Source: Patiria miniata
Lineage: Eukaryota; Echinodermata; Asteroidea; Valvatida; Asterinidae
DNA length: 64,000 bases
Assembly (NCBI RefSeq): GCF_015706575.1
Contig: NW_024037051.1
Span: 15,225,016-15,289,015, forward strand
Reading direction: 5' to 3'
The notes under the pieces are model-generated. The model was given only the letters and a program-made list of their open reading frames with translations. It was not told where the DNA came from and searched no databases. Both the position numbers and the translations under genes were made by a program. Shown piece by piece: positions 13,766 to 25,800 of this stretch (position 1 is the first letter of the stretch; each line of letters opens with the position of its first letter).

Positions 13766-16466
13766 AGGCTTCAGATATGAAACCTTTGGAGTGAGCCTCA
13801 GACGTAGGTACATGATGCCCCCAGTTTCGTTTTTGTGCAGTAAGTCCAATAGCAAGGGCTGTCAGCGCCAGCCGACATGGCTCCCATGTCTCGCGGTCTA
13901 AAGGTACCTTAACATGAATGGATTTCAACAAACTATAGCTTGTTATGTAGCGGATGAATAGGCCAACAAGCTGACAAATCGGCAGGGCATCAGACTTGAA
14001 ATTTTTGCAGTGAGCTCCAGACGAAGGTACATGATGCCCCCAGTTTCGTTTTTGTGCAGTAAGTCCTATAGCAGGGGCTGTCAGCGCCAGCTGATATGGC
14101 TCTCATGTCTCGCGGTCTAAAGGTACCTTAACATGGATGGATTTTGACAAACTATAGCTTGTTATGTAGCGGATGAATAGGCCAACAAGATGACAAATCG
14201 GCAAGGCTTCAGACTTGAAACTTTTGGAGTGAGCCCCAGACGTAGGTACATGATGCCCCCAGTTTCGTTCTTGTGCATTAAGTCCCATAGCAACGGCTGT
14301 CGGCGCCAGCCGACTTGGCTCTCATGTCTCGCGGTCTAAAGGTACCTGAACATGGATGGATTTTGACAAACTATAGCTTGTTGGATAGCGGATGAATAGG
14401 CCAACAAGCTGACAAATCGGCAAGGCTTCAAACTTGAAACCTTTGGAGTGAGCCTCAGACGTAGGTACATGATGCCCCCTGTTTCGTTTTTGTGCAGTAA
14501 GTCCCATAGCAAGGGCTGTCAGCGCCAGTCGACATGGCTCTCATGTCTCGCGGTCTAAAGGTACCTTAACATGGATGGATTTCGACAAACTATAGCTTGT
14601 TATGTAGCGGATGAATAGGCCAACAAGCTGACAAATCAGCAGGGCATCAGACTTGAAACTTTTGGAGTGAGCTCCAGACGTAGGTACATGATGCCCCCAG
14701 TTTCGTTTTTGTGCAGTAAGTCCCATAGCAAGGGCTGTCAGCGCCAGCCGACATGGCTCTCATGTTTTGCGGTCTAAAGGTACCTTAACATGGATGGATT
14801 TTGACAAACTATAACTTGTAATGTAGCGGATGAATAGGCCAACAAGCTGACAAATCGGCAAGGCTTCAGACTTGAAACTTTTGGAGTGAGCTCCAGAAGT
14901 AGGTACATGATGCCCCCAGTTTCGTTTTTGTGCAGTAAGTCCCATAGCAAGGGCTGTCAGCGCCAGCCGACATGGCTCTCATGTCTCGCGGTCTAAAGGT
15001 ACCTTAACATGGATGGATTTTGACAAACTATAGCTTGTAATGTAGCTGAAAAATAGGCCAACAAGCTGACAAATCGGCTAGGCTTCAGACTTGACACTTT
15101 TGGAGTGAGCCCCAGACGTAGGTACATGATGCCCCCAGTTTCGTTTTTGTGCAGTAAGTCCTATAGCAAGGGCTGTCAGCGCCAGCGGACATGGCTCTCA
15201 TGTCTCGCGGTCTAAAGGTACCTTTACATGGATGGATTTTGACAAACTATAGCTTGTTACGTAGCGGATGAATAGGCAAACAAGCTGACAAATCGGCAAG
15301 GCTTCAGACTTGAAACTTTTGGAGTGAGCCCCAAACGTAGGTACATGATGCCCCCAGTTTCGTTTTTGTGCAGTAAGTCCCATAGCAAGGGCTGTCAGCG
15401 CCAGCCGCCATGGCTCTCATGTCTCGCGGTCTAAAGGTACCTTAACATGGATGGATTTTGACAAACTTTAGCTTGTTATGTAGCATATGAATAGACCAAC
15501 AAGCTGACAAATCGGCAAGGCTTCAGACTTGAAACTTTTGGAGTGAGCTCCAGACGTAGGTACATGATGCCCCCAGTTTCGTTTTTGTGCAGTAAGTCCC
15601 ATAGCAAGGTCTGTCAGCGCCAGCCGACATGGCTCTCATGTCTCGCAGTCTAAAGGTACCTTAACATGAATGGATTTTGACAAACTATAGCTTGTTATGT
15701 AGCGGATGAATAGGCCAACAAGCTGACAAATCGGCAAGGCTTCAGGCTTGAAACTTTTGGAGTGAGCCCCAGACGTAGGTACATGATGCCCCCAGTTTCG
15801 TTTTTGTGCAGTAAGTCCCATAGCAAGAGCTGTCAGCGCCTGCTGACATGGCTCTCATGTCTTGCGGTCTAAAGGTACCTTAACATTGATGGATTTTGAC
15901 AAACTATAGCTTGTTATGTAGCTGAAAAATAGGCAAACAAGCTGACAAATCGGCAAGGCTTCAGATCTGACACTTTTGGAGTGAGCCCCAGACGTAGGTT
16001 CATGATGCCCCCAGTTTCGTTTTTGTGCAGTAAGTCCTATAGCAAGGGCTGTCAGCGCCAGCGGACATGGCTCTCATGTCTCGCGGTCTAAAGGTACCTT
16101 TACATGGATGGATTTTGACAAACTATAGCTTGTTACGTAGCGGATGAATAGGCAAACAAGCTGACAAATCGGCAAGGCTTCAGACTTGAAACTTTTGGAG
16201 TGAGCCCCACACGTAGGTACATGATGCCCCCAGTTTCGTTTTTGTGCAGTAAGTCCCATAGCAAGGGCTGTCAGCGCCAGCCGACATGGCTCTCATGTCT
16301 CGCGGTCTAAAGGTACCTTAACATGGATGGATTTTGACAAACTTTAGCTTGTTATGTAGCATATGAATAGACCAACAAGCTGACAAATCGGCAAGGCTTC
16401 AGACTTGAAACTTTTGGAGTGAGCTCCAGACGTAGGTACATGATGCCCCCAGTTTCGTTTTTGTGC
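13766..16466. repeat. Higher-order satellite block, copy 2 (offset 5,256 bp)
   Basis: Second copy of the block at about 8,510-11,210, entered within a monomer at CTTCAGATATGAAACC. Past about 16.47 kb the register with copy 1 is lost. Sequence there instead matches copies at other monomer-multiple offsets: 11,690-13,190 matches 9,500-11,000 at 2,190 bp, and 16,500-17,000 matches 19,130-19,630 at 2,628 bp. This points to several rounds of block exchange. Confidence 0.8.
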
Positions 16467-19400
16467 AGTAAGTCCCATAGCAAGGGCTGTCAGCGCCAGC
16501 CGACATGGCTCTCATGTCTCGCAGTCTAAAGGTACCTTAACATGAATGGATTTTGACAAACTATAGCTTGTTATGTAGCGGATGAATAGGCCAACAAGCT
16601 GACAAATCGGCAAGGCTTCAGACTTGAAACTTTTGGAGTGAGCCCCAGACGTAGGTACATGATGCCCCCAGTTTCGTTTTTGTGCAGTAAGTCCCATAGC
16701 AAGAGCTGTCAGCGCCTGCTGACATGGCTCTCATGTCTCGCGGTCTAAAGGTACCTTAACATGGATGGATTTTGACAAACTATAGCTTGTTATGTAGCGG
16801 ATGAATAGGCCAACAAGCTGACAAATCGGCAAGGCATCAGACTTGAAACTTTTGGAGTGAGCTCCAGTCGTAGGTACATGATGGCCCCAGTTTCGTTTTT
16901 GTGCAGTAAGTCCCATAGCAAGGGCTGTCAGCGCCAGCCGACATGGCTCTCATGTTTTGCGGTCTAAAGGTACCTTAACATGGATGGATTTTGACAAACT
17001 ATAACTTGTAATGTAGCGGATGAATAGGCCAACAAGCTGACAAATCGGCAAGGCTTCAGACTTGAAACTTTTGGAGTGAGCCCCAGAAGTAGGTACATGA
17101 TGCCCCCAGTTTCGTTTTTGTGCAGTAAGTCCCATAGCAAGGGCTGTCAGCGCCAGCCGACATGGCTCTCATGTCTCGCGGTCTAAAGGTACCTTAACAT
17201 GGATGGATTTTGACAAACTTTAGCTTGTTATGTAGCTGAAAAATAGGCCAACAAGCTGACAAATCGGCAAGGCTTCAGACTTGACACTTTTGGAGTGAGC
17301 CCCAGACGTAGGTACATGATGCCCCCAGTTTCGTTTTTGTGCAGTAAGTCCTATAGCAAGGGCTGTCAGCGCCAGCGGACATGGCTCTCATGTCTCGCGG
17401 TCTAAAGGTACCTTTACATGGATGGATTTTGACAAACTATAGCTTGTTACGTAGCGGATGAATAGGCAAACAAGCTGACAAATCGGCAAGGCTTCAGACT
17501 TGAAACTTTTGGAGTGAGCCCCAAACGTAGGTACATGATGCCCCCAGTTTCGTTTTTGTGCAGTAAGTCCCATAGCAAGGGCTGTCAGCGCCAGCCGCCA
17601 TGGCTCTCATGTCTCGCGGTCTAAAGGTACCTTAACATGGATGGATTTTGACAAACTTTAGCTTGTTATGTAGCATATGAATAGACCAACAAGCTGACAA
17701 ATCGGCAAGGCTTCAGACTTGAAACTTTTGGAGTGAGCTCCAGACGTAGGTACATGATGCCCCCAGTTTCGTTTTTGTGCAGTAAGTCCCATAGCAAGGT
17801 CTGTCAGCGCCAGCCGACATGGCTTTCATGTCTCGCAGTCTAAAGGTACCTTAACATGAATGGATTTTGACAAACTATAGCTTGTTATGTAGCGGATGAA
17901 TAGGCCAACAAGCTGACAAATCGGCAAGGCTTCAGGCTTGAAACTTTTGGAGTGAGCCCCAGACGTAGGTACAAGATGCCCCCAGTTTCGTTTTTGTGCA
18001 GTAAGTCCCATAGCAAGAGCTGTCAGCGCCTGCTGACATGGCTCTCATGTCTTGCGGTCTAAAGGTACCTTAACATTGATGGATTTTGACAAACTATAGC
18101 TTGTTATGTAGCTGAAAAATAGGCAAACAAGCTGACAAATCGGCAAGGCTTCAGACTTGACACTTTTGGAGTGAGCCCCAGACGTAGGTTCATGATGCCC
18201 CCAGTTTCGTTTTTGTGCAGTAAGTCCTATAGCAAGGGCTGTCAGCGCCAGCGGACATGGCTCTCATGTCTCGCGGTCTAAAGGTACCTTTACATGGATG
18301 GATTTTGACAAACTATAGCTTGTTACGTAGCGGATGAATAGGCAAACAAGCTGACAAATCGGCAAGGCTTCAGACTTGAAACTTTTGGAGTGAGCCCCAC
18401 ACGTAGGTACATGATGCCCCCAGTTTCGTTTTTGTGCAGTAAGTCCCATAGCAAGAGCTGTCAGCGCCTGCTGACATGGCTCTCATGTCTTGCGGTCTAA
18501 AGGTACCTTAACATTGATGGATTTTGACAAACTATAGCTTGTTATGTAGCTGAAAAATAGGCAAACAAGCTGACAAATCGGCAAGGCTTCAGACTTGACA
18601 CTTTTGGAGTGAGCCCCAGACGTAGGTTCATGATGCCCCCAGTTTCGTTTTTGTGCAGTAAGTCCTATAGCAAGGGCTGTCAGCGCCAGCGGACATGGCT
18701 CTCATGTCTCGCGGTCTAAAGGTACCTTTACATGGATGGATTTTGACAAACTATAGCTTGTTACGTAGCGGATGAATAGGCAAACAAGCTGACAAATCGG
18801 CAAGGCTTCAGACTTGAAACATTTGGAGTGAGCCCCACACGTAGGTACATGATGCCCCCAGTTTCGTTTTTGTGCAGTAAGTCCCATAGCAAGGGCTGTC
18901 AGCGCCAGCCGACATGGCTCTCATGTCTCGCGGTCTAAAGGTACCTTAACATGGATGGATTTTGACAAACTTTAGCTTGTTATGTAGCATATGAATAGAC
19001 CAACAAGCTGACAAATCGGCAAGGCTTCAGACTTGAAACTTTTGGAGTGAGCTCCAGACGTAGGTACATGATGCCCCCAGTTTCGTTTTTGTGCAGTAAG
19101 TCCCATAGCAAGGGCTGTCAGCGCCAGCCGACATGGCTCTCATGTCTCGCAGTCTAAAGGTACCTTAACATGAATGGATTTTGACAAACTATAGCTTGTT
19201 ATGTAGCGGATGAATAGGCCAACAAGCTGACAAATCGGCAAGGCTTCAGACTTGAAACTTTTGGAGTGAGCCCCAGACGTAGGTACATGATGCCCCCAGT
19301 TTCGTTTTTGTGCAGTAAGTCCCATAGCAAGAGCTGTCAGCGCCTGCTGACATGGCTCTCATGTCTCGCGGTCTAAAGGTACCTTAACATGGATGGATTT

Positions 19401-20720
19401 TGACAAACTATAGCTTGTTATGTAGCGGATGAATAGGCCAACAAGCTGACAAATCGGCAGGGCATCAGACTTGAAACTTTTGGAGTGAGCTCCAGACGTA
19501 GGTACATGATGCCCCCAGTTTCGTTTTTGTGCAGTAAGTCCCATAGCAAGGGCTGTCAGCGCCAGCCGACATGGCTCTCATGTTTTGCGGTCTAAAGGTA
19601 CCTTAACATGGATGGATTTTGACCAACTATAACTTGTAATGTAGCGGATGAATAGGCCAACAAGCTGACAAATCGGCAAGGCTTCAGACTTGAAACTTTT
19701 GGAGTGAGCCCCAGAAGTAGGTACATGATGCCCCCAGTTTCGTTTTTGTGCAGTAAGTCCCATAGCAAGGGCTGTCAGCGCCAGCCGACATGGCTCTCAT
19801 GTCTCGCGGTCTAAAGGTACCTTAACATGGATGGATTTTGACAAACTTTAGCTTGTTATGTAGCTGAAAAATAGGCCAACAAGCTGACAAATCGGCAAGG
19901 CTTCAGACTTGACACTTTTGGAGTGAGCCCCAGACGTAGGTACATGATCCCCCAGTTTCGTTTTTGTGCAGTAAGTCCAAAAGCAAGGGCTGTCAGCGCC
20001 AGCTGACATGGCTCTCATGTCTCGCGGTCTAAAGGTACCTTAACATGGATGGATTTCGACAAACTATAGCTTGTTATGTAGCAGATGAATAGGGAAACAA
20101 GCTGACAAATCGGCAGGGCATCAGACTTGAAACTTTTGGAGTGAGCTCCAGACGAAGGTACATGATGCCCCCAGTTTCGTTTTTGTGCAGTAAGTCCTAT
20201 AGCAAGGGCTGTCAGCGCCAGCTGACATGGCTCTCATGTCTCGCGGTCTAAAGGTACCTTAACATTGATGGATTTTGACAAACTATAGCTTGTTGGATAG
20301 CGGATGAAAAGGCAAACAAGCTGACAAATCGGCAAGGCTTCAGACTTGAAAATTTTGGAGTGAGCCCCACACGTAGGTACATGATGCCCCCAGTTTCGTT
20401 TTTGTGCAGTAAGTCCCATAGCAAGGGCTGTGATCAACGCCAGCCGACATGGCTCTCATGTCTCGCGGTCTTAAGGTACCTCACTTAACATGGATGGATT
20501 TTGACAAACTATAGCTTGTTATGTAGCGGATGAATAGGCCAACAAGCTGACAAATCGGCAAGGCTTCAGATTTGAAACTTTTGGAGTGAGCCCCAGACGT
20601 AGGTACATGATAACCCTAGTTTCGTTATTGTGCAGTAAGTCCCATAGCAAGGGCTGTCAGCGCCAGCCGACATGGCTCTCATGGCTCTCATGTGTCGCAG
20701 TCTAAAGGTACCTTAACATT

Positions 20721-20816
20721 ATTATTATTATTCTGGTTTATTCATATAAAAACACGAGGTAGGCAGCCACAAAAGAGTCGCTGGTATAACTACGTGTACA
20801 CTTTACGGGAATTAAA
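20721..20816 (-). mobile_element. 3'-end fragment of a retroposon inserted in satellite B
   Basis: A 96-bp insertion interrupts a B monomer. The monomer text AACATT occurs at 20715-20720 and again at 20817-20822, flanking the insert as a target-site duplication of about 6 bp. Read on the minus strand the insert ends with AATAAACC and then an (AAT)n tail, as expected for the 3' end of a 5'-truncated non-LTR element or SINE. The minus-strand reading CTRSYTSDSFVAA resembles the segment seen near the C terminus of many LINE ORF2 proteins. That assignment is tentative. Confidence 0.7.
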
Positions 20817-21117
20817 AACATTGATTGATTTTGACAAACTATAGCTTGTTGGATAGCGGATGAATAGGCCAACAACCTGACTAATCGGCAAGGCTTCAGA
20901 CTTGAAACTTGTGGAGTCAGCCCCAGACGTAGGTACATGATAACCCTAGTTTCGTTTTTGTGCAGTAAGTCCCATAGCAAGGGCTGTCAGCGCCAGCCGA
21001 CATGGCTCTCATGTGTCGCGGTCTAAAGGTACCTGGATGGAATTTGACAAACTATAGCTTGTTGGATAGCGGATGAATAGGCCAACAAGCTGACAAATCG
21101 GCAAGGCTTCAGACTTC

Positions 21118-21826
21118 CCAGGACCCGTGGGAACTTGTCTGTGAACCAAGCGCTAGGGCGATCGTTTTTGCCGTTTCTCGGCTAACTTTGACAGAATTTT
21201 TGTTGTTAAAAAAATGAGTTTGACAGAAAATTTGACAGAATGGATTTTGTTTTGGAAGGTTTCAGCATATGGAGGTACAATGGTTTCAGGCAGAATTCTG
21301 CAAAAAATGGTTCTGACAGATAAACAGCTAATTTGAACCAAAAATCGTACATTTGTTTAAAAAGCTTCAATCCTTTCAAACAAACCCTTGCGTAATGGGA
21401 GAGGTTCTACTTCTAAATAGATCGATCTATCACTGGGAAACAGACTTTGTCGTGGCCGGATCCACGTACGTTTTGCCCGAAATTTACCTATGTTAATAAT
21501 TTCATAACATCTTTATGCGACTATAAAATTAATCTGCATGTGATTTTAAGTGTTCATAGCGTATTTCCAGTAATGGGAATTTGGCAGATTTTTGATAAAT
21601 CTGACCGATTTTTGATGTGCATTTAGCAGAATTTGGCTCTCTGACCTTACGGTCACCCTGGTCCGCACCGCGCCGCGTAGTGCAGTGAACGTGTGTGTAC
21701 GTACTCTTTGGTACGTACGGATCTAGGGCCCTAGGCCTAGTATCATTTATACTATACTTTACTACTAGTCGAGAGAAGGGGCTCGACCTGAGCTGAGGAA
21801 AGTTCGTTTTCAGCCAATAGTCAAGC
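21118..21826. other. Unique sequence between satellite B and the DCXR-like exon
   Basis: AT-rich non-repetitive sequence with several TTTGACAGAA-like words (21,185-21,245) but no gene that I can support. The last ~180 bp (GC-richer, 21,650-21,826) precede an ATG and would be promoter or 5' UTR of the exon at 21,827. I see no clear TATA box. Confidence 0.5.
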
Positions 21827-21878
21827 ATGGATGTCAAGTTTGATGGCAAAAGAGCGTTGGTTACAGGAGCAGGAAAAG
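21827..21878 (+). CDS. Isolated first exon of a DCXR-like short-chain dehydrogenase
   Basis: The exon reads from an ATG through DGKRALVTGAGKG, the N-terminal beta strand and start of the glycine-rich nucleotide-binding loop (TGxxxGxG) of classical short-chain dehydrogenases. It most resembles L-xylulose (dicarbonyl) reductase, an NADPH-dependent sugar and dicarbonyl reductase. It ends GGAAAAG followed by GTGTGA, a plausible donor placed inside the Gly codon, where I recall the first DCXR intron lying. This leaves phase 1 (52 nt, 17 codons plus one base). I could not find exon 2 (expected to continue IGR and the next helix) anywhere to the right edge, and PAAF1 starts only 990 bp downstream on the same strand. 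It is either exon 1 of a gene with a very long first intron or a stranded duplicate. Another SDR family member is possible. Confidence 0.65.
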
Positions 21879-21952
21879 GTGTGATTATCGTTCAAACAAA
21901 TGATTCTTAGGCATGTCAATCTATTCAATGCTCATCAGGATTTCCAATGGCA

Positions 21953-22109
21953 ATAGACCGCTTGCAGATGCGTTCCATAATCGACGCGCGAAGGCGCGCG
22001 ACGCCATGTTGTGGGACAAGCGTATATCTATCTATGCACATTTTGTCCCATAACATGGCGTCGCGCACCTTCGCGCGTCAATTATCGATCGCGTCTGCAA
22101 GCGGTCTAT
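21953..22109. repeat. Short fold-back element (MITE-like hairpin)
   Basis: A 157-bp near-perfect inverted repeat. The left arm runs from ATAGACCGCTTGCAGA through GACGCGCGAAGG to ATGTTGTGGGACAA. The right arm is its complement, ending GCGGTCTAT. Arms are about 68 nt with a short AT-rich loop. It sits in the presumed first intron of the DCXR-like exon and about 0.8 kb upstream of PAAF1. CpG-rich arms contrast with the AT-rich surroundings. Confidence 0.85.
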
Positions 22110-22176
22110 AGGCCTGTGAGTGTGTAGCCCCATAAATGTGGCCTATTTACTGGACTGCCTGTGTATTGTTGATGTA

Positions 22177-22780
22177 CCCTAACGTGGCGCGGCCCCTAAC
22201 GTGGCGCACTTTTATTTTTCGCCTGTAGCGCCTAGCTAGAGCAAAAGTTTTAACTGAAATTTAACAGAAAGTGACATTTCATCAAGTTCTTTACACTCCC
22301 GTTCATAAATCGCGAGTTTATTTACCCGTTACAAAGTTAAAAGAAAAAATTATTTTGGCGTGATTTTCCGATTTTATTTTCAAGTGCAAAGTGAACCCTT
22401 TGAAAATGCCCCGAAAAATAAGAAAATAATTTTCTGACAAACATTTGGCTGGGTTTGTAAGTAAAGATAATAATGATTTATCAGAATTTATCAAGTTTAC
22501 AGAAATTCTTAAATGTTAATTTGGAATTTTCTGAGATTTATTCAAGTGCGCCACGTTAGGGAACACTCCGCCAATTTGTGCCCAATTTCCGGACGCGACC
22601 GTTTTTGCATTTCGGATTAAATTTTATGAAACCGAAATTGTACACAGAGGTTAAATAGCAAGCATTAAAAAGGTAAAAGTACCAGCATTTCACTGCATGA
22701 ATTTGAGGTTTATCAACAAAGAGGTTTGCCAACACTACACGAGGAAAGTTGGATAAGCTTTGAAGTGCGCCACGTTAGGG
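22177..22780. repeat. Element(s) with CCCTAACGTGGCGCACTT inverted ends upstream of PAAF1
   Basis: The word CCCTAACGTGGCGC occurs at 22177-22190 and, extended to ACTT, at 22194-22211. Its complement AAGTGCGCCACGTTAGGG occurs at 22544-22561 and again at 22763-22780. Two tandem left ends and two right ends suggest one ~370-bp and one ~600-bp inverted-repeat element sharing termini, or one element inside another copy's right part. The interior is AT-rich without coding signal. The last copy ends 85 bp before the PAAF1 start codon, so its terminal motif lies in the promoter or 5' UTR. Confidence 0.7.
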
Positions 22781-22865
22781 AACACGACTATATATGGAGA
22801 TCAATGGTTTAGCCACTGTTAAGTTGACATAGCGCCCTCATTCGCCAGACCTTTTTCATGTAAAC

Positions 22866-25800
22866 ATGGCAGCGCGCTTGATTTTGCAAAGTGACTGGAA
22901 CGAATCGCTTTGGTAAGCCGAATTTCACGAAACTGTTTCTAACATAGTGAATTTTATTATTGCATGTTCAATAAGAATTATATTTAAACTGGTGGTGATA
23001 TACATTCTGTCTCGATTTGCTCTTTTCCAGGCAAAACGAAGGCCAGGCGTGGGTGCTTTGCAAGACACTCGGTAAATTTGACAAGTCATTGCATCTTTTT
23101 CGTGAAAAAAAATGTCCCTTTAAATTCTGCATGTCATTTAAAAACAAAATGCACGGTGCAATTATTGTTAGTGTTGGATAAGATTTGCACTAATAATGTA
23201 CTCATTTGTTTCACTGAAAATTTCACCTTTTCATTTTAATCGCAGTGAATTGCTAACAATCATGACTAATGAGTTTGAAATTGTTTTTTGTTTTGTTTTT
23301 GTTGTTGATAATTTCACCAAAAGAAGTGTATTTGACTGTGTCTCAGTGAACTGGTCCCTGATTGTTTTTGCTATAACACTGGTGCCAAAAACTATCTGGT
23401 ACCAAATAGTGTCCGCTAATTAGCATAATGCAATCTGATTGGTCATGCATCTATGACGTCGCATTGTTTACAAATATAGTGTCCACGCTTAGTATGCATC
23501 CTACTGCATGCCTTGCTGTTGAGCTGTCAAGACATCGTACAGCTCTCTATTCACCTGAATTTGCTTTTTACAATCTGTTTAATGTTTTCCTTATTATCAT
23601 CTGTGATTACTAATGATTCCCTAGTAGTTTAAACGTATATTTGTGCAAAATGTTGGCATTTTTTTCGTGTCAGTTCACCTGTTTGAAAACACCTAGATTT
23701 GAATATTTTTATAACATTTGTAACAGGTGAAGGCAGTACCAGCATTCAAGGAGAGTTGAAGTCTCAGGGATTGGATAACAAAGGAATCCCTCAAGTTGTT
23801 GCGTCGGAGGGATTCAGAGTTTTGGACATCACAAGGGTGAGACTGCAGTTAGTGTACGGGTAGTAATTGTTGTGATGACTTTCTTTTGCCAAAGTGTCCA
23901 GAAATCATCAAAATTGATACCAAGGATTTTGCAGTGTGCCATAGGATCTGAACACAGCATTGGGGTTTGGATGAGACAGGCGGCTTTGAAAGTCAACTAT
24001 GTCTCAACTAAATATGGCCTATCAGGCCGTTGTTTGTCTCCGGATTCCTTGGCATGAAAGAAATGAGAATATTTCTATTCCCTCTGGATGGGATAGCAGT
24101 CCATCCCATGTTACTCCCCAGCTAATGCCGGTACCCATTTATACTCCTAGGTGGAGAGAGGCAAGTGCGGGTGAAGTGGCTTGCCCAAGGACACATGTGG
24201 CTAGCAGCAGAATTTGTAGCTGCAACCCCCTGATCACAAGTCAGAGGGCCCTTACCACATAACCACACTCCCCCAAAAAACAGTTTCAGAATAACAAATA
24301 ATTTTTCCAGTTAAGGTAGATGTTATGTCAGTGCATTTGCTTTTTACCTCAATTTCAACAAGGCCAAGATAAATCAAGTGACTATTTTTTAACAACGACT
24401 GGCTGCGATTGTTATGAAACCTGATATAGCTATGCTTTCGCTCCAAGAGATTGATAAGCCAGCTGTGCCTACCAGTCACCTGCTTTTGTCTGTTGATGGA
24501 ATTTGACTAGTCACAGTGCTTGCTTGAAATATGATCTGCCTGTTGGTGACTAGCCTGTGTAAAAAGCATGACAGGGGAACAGGATTGAATTTTTGACCGT
24601 CTGTGACTGATCAAATAAATGGAGGGTTCAACATGATGGATAAGATTTGTCTCAGAATTGAGGATTATGGCTTGAAAACAATCTTATAAGTTTTAAAAAA
24701 ATCATAAATGGATCTGTTTTGTTTGTGTCGTTTCAGAGGACGATCACTATTTCCTATCCAGAGAAAGATTTGAAGGCCAAATTCCAAGCTGGCAGTGGTG
24801 CATTCAGGAATGTCCACACAAGGGGAGTAAGTAATTGAGCATTTCTCTTTAATTTGAGACATCCAACACAAATGTCCAACGCTCCATTAATATGCACACA
24901 ATGTGTATTTAAATTTGGTTCTTTGTTCTGTGATTAATTTTGCAGATTATTAGTCTGGACATTTCGTCCGGTGGTGCGCTGGGCGTGTCCTCAGATTCCA
25001 ACGATTCATTAAGAATATGGCAGACGTCGGACGGAACAGTGCGAGTGAGTAATGGACATATGATGCATTCTGTCTCAACCAGACTTTCTTCAGTTTTCTT
25101 TGTTTCAATCTACTAAAAATGAATGCAAATGTCTACTCCTGTATATTCCTGTAGAACAAAAGCATACACTTTTTTTTTTTTAATTGTGGTTTGCTCCATT
25201 TCATAAAAATAACATAGGGTGAAGTACATGTTATTGACTAGTAACTGAAAATTTCACGTAATTTACATACTCTGTTCCCAAGTTATGAATATTTTAATAA
25301 AAAGATCACAAAATTCAGCTGTCCGCCACTGATCATTTAGCGTTCTACGAACTGATGAATACCCATTAAATACAATGAATGAAAAATTGACGTTTTCCCA
25401 CCACGAATGAACGAAAACACGCAGAGGAAAACAGACACAAATCACTATCAATATTTCAGAAAAAAAACCCCAAAACAGTTGACTTAATTGTTCCTCATAT
25501 TCAAAACACAAAATCTGACAGTAAAATGAATGTTTGAGTCTTGACTCAAATGATTAAAATCTCATTTTTATTTGAATGCCTGGGTAAGTGGAGTGCCATG
25601 GCCTAGCGGTTAAGAGCACCGGACTCATGCTCTGGTGTTTCAAAGGCAACAGTGGCATGGGTTCGAGCCCGGGCCCGGACACTTGTGTCCTTAAGCAAGG
25701 CACTTAACCATTATTGCTTCGTCCTTCGGATGGGACGTTAAGCCAGAGGTCCCGTGTATTGTATCAAGCCCAACGCACGTAAAATAACCCAGTAACACTT

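Larger units (their letters stand above)
8345..21117. repeat. Satellite array B, 219-bp monomer
   Basis: About 58 head-to-tail copies of a 219-bp unit in the same orientation as array A. The unit shares boxes with family A (TGTGCAGTAAGTCC, CTGTCAGCGCCA, AAGGTACCTTAAC, GACAAACT, ACAAATCGGCA) but differs in between (CATGTCTCGCGGTC, TATAGCTTGTTATGTAGCGG, GTAGGTACATGATGCCCCC). I judge the two families at roughly 70-75% identity by eye. Monomers are not a simple homogeneous series: several types recur in order (see the higher-order entries). Because 219 is a multiple of 3, each monomer gives the same 61-codon minus-strand frame, closed by stops, which is not a gene. Units past about 19.9 kb are more diverged, and the array ends in mid-monomer at CTTCAGACTT. 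Confidence 0.97.

Noticed and set aside
1..21117. CRISPR-like array of repeats and spacers
   Set aside because: The whole 218/219-bp unit is conserved; there are no short repeats separated by unique spacers, and the genome is eukaryotic.
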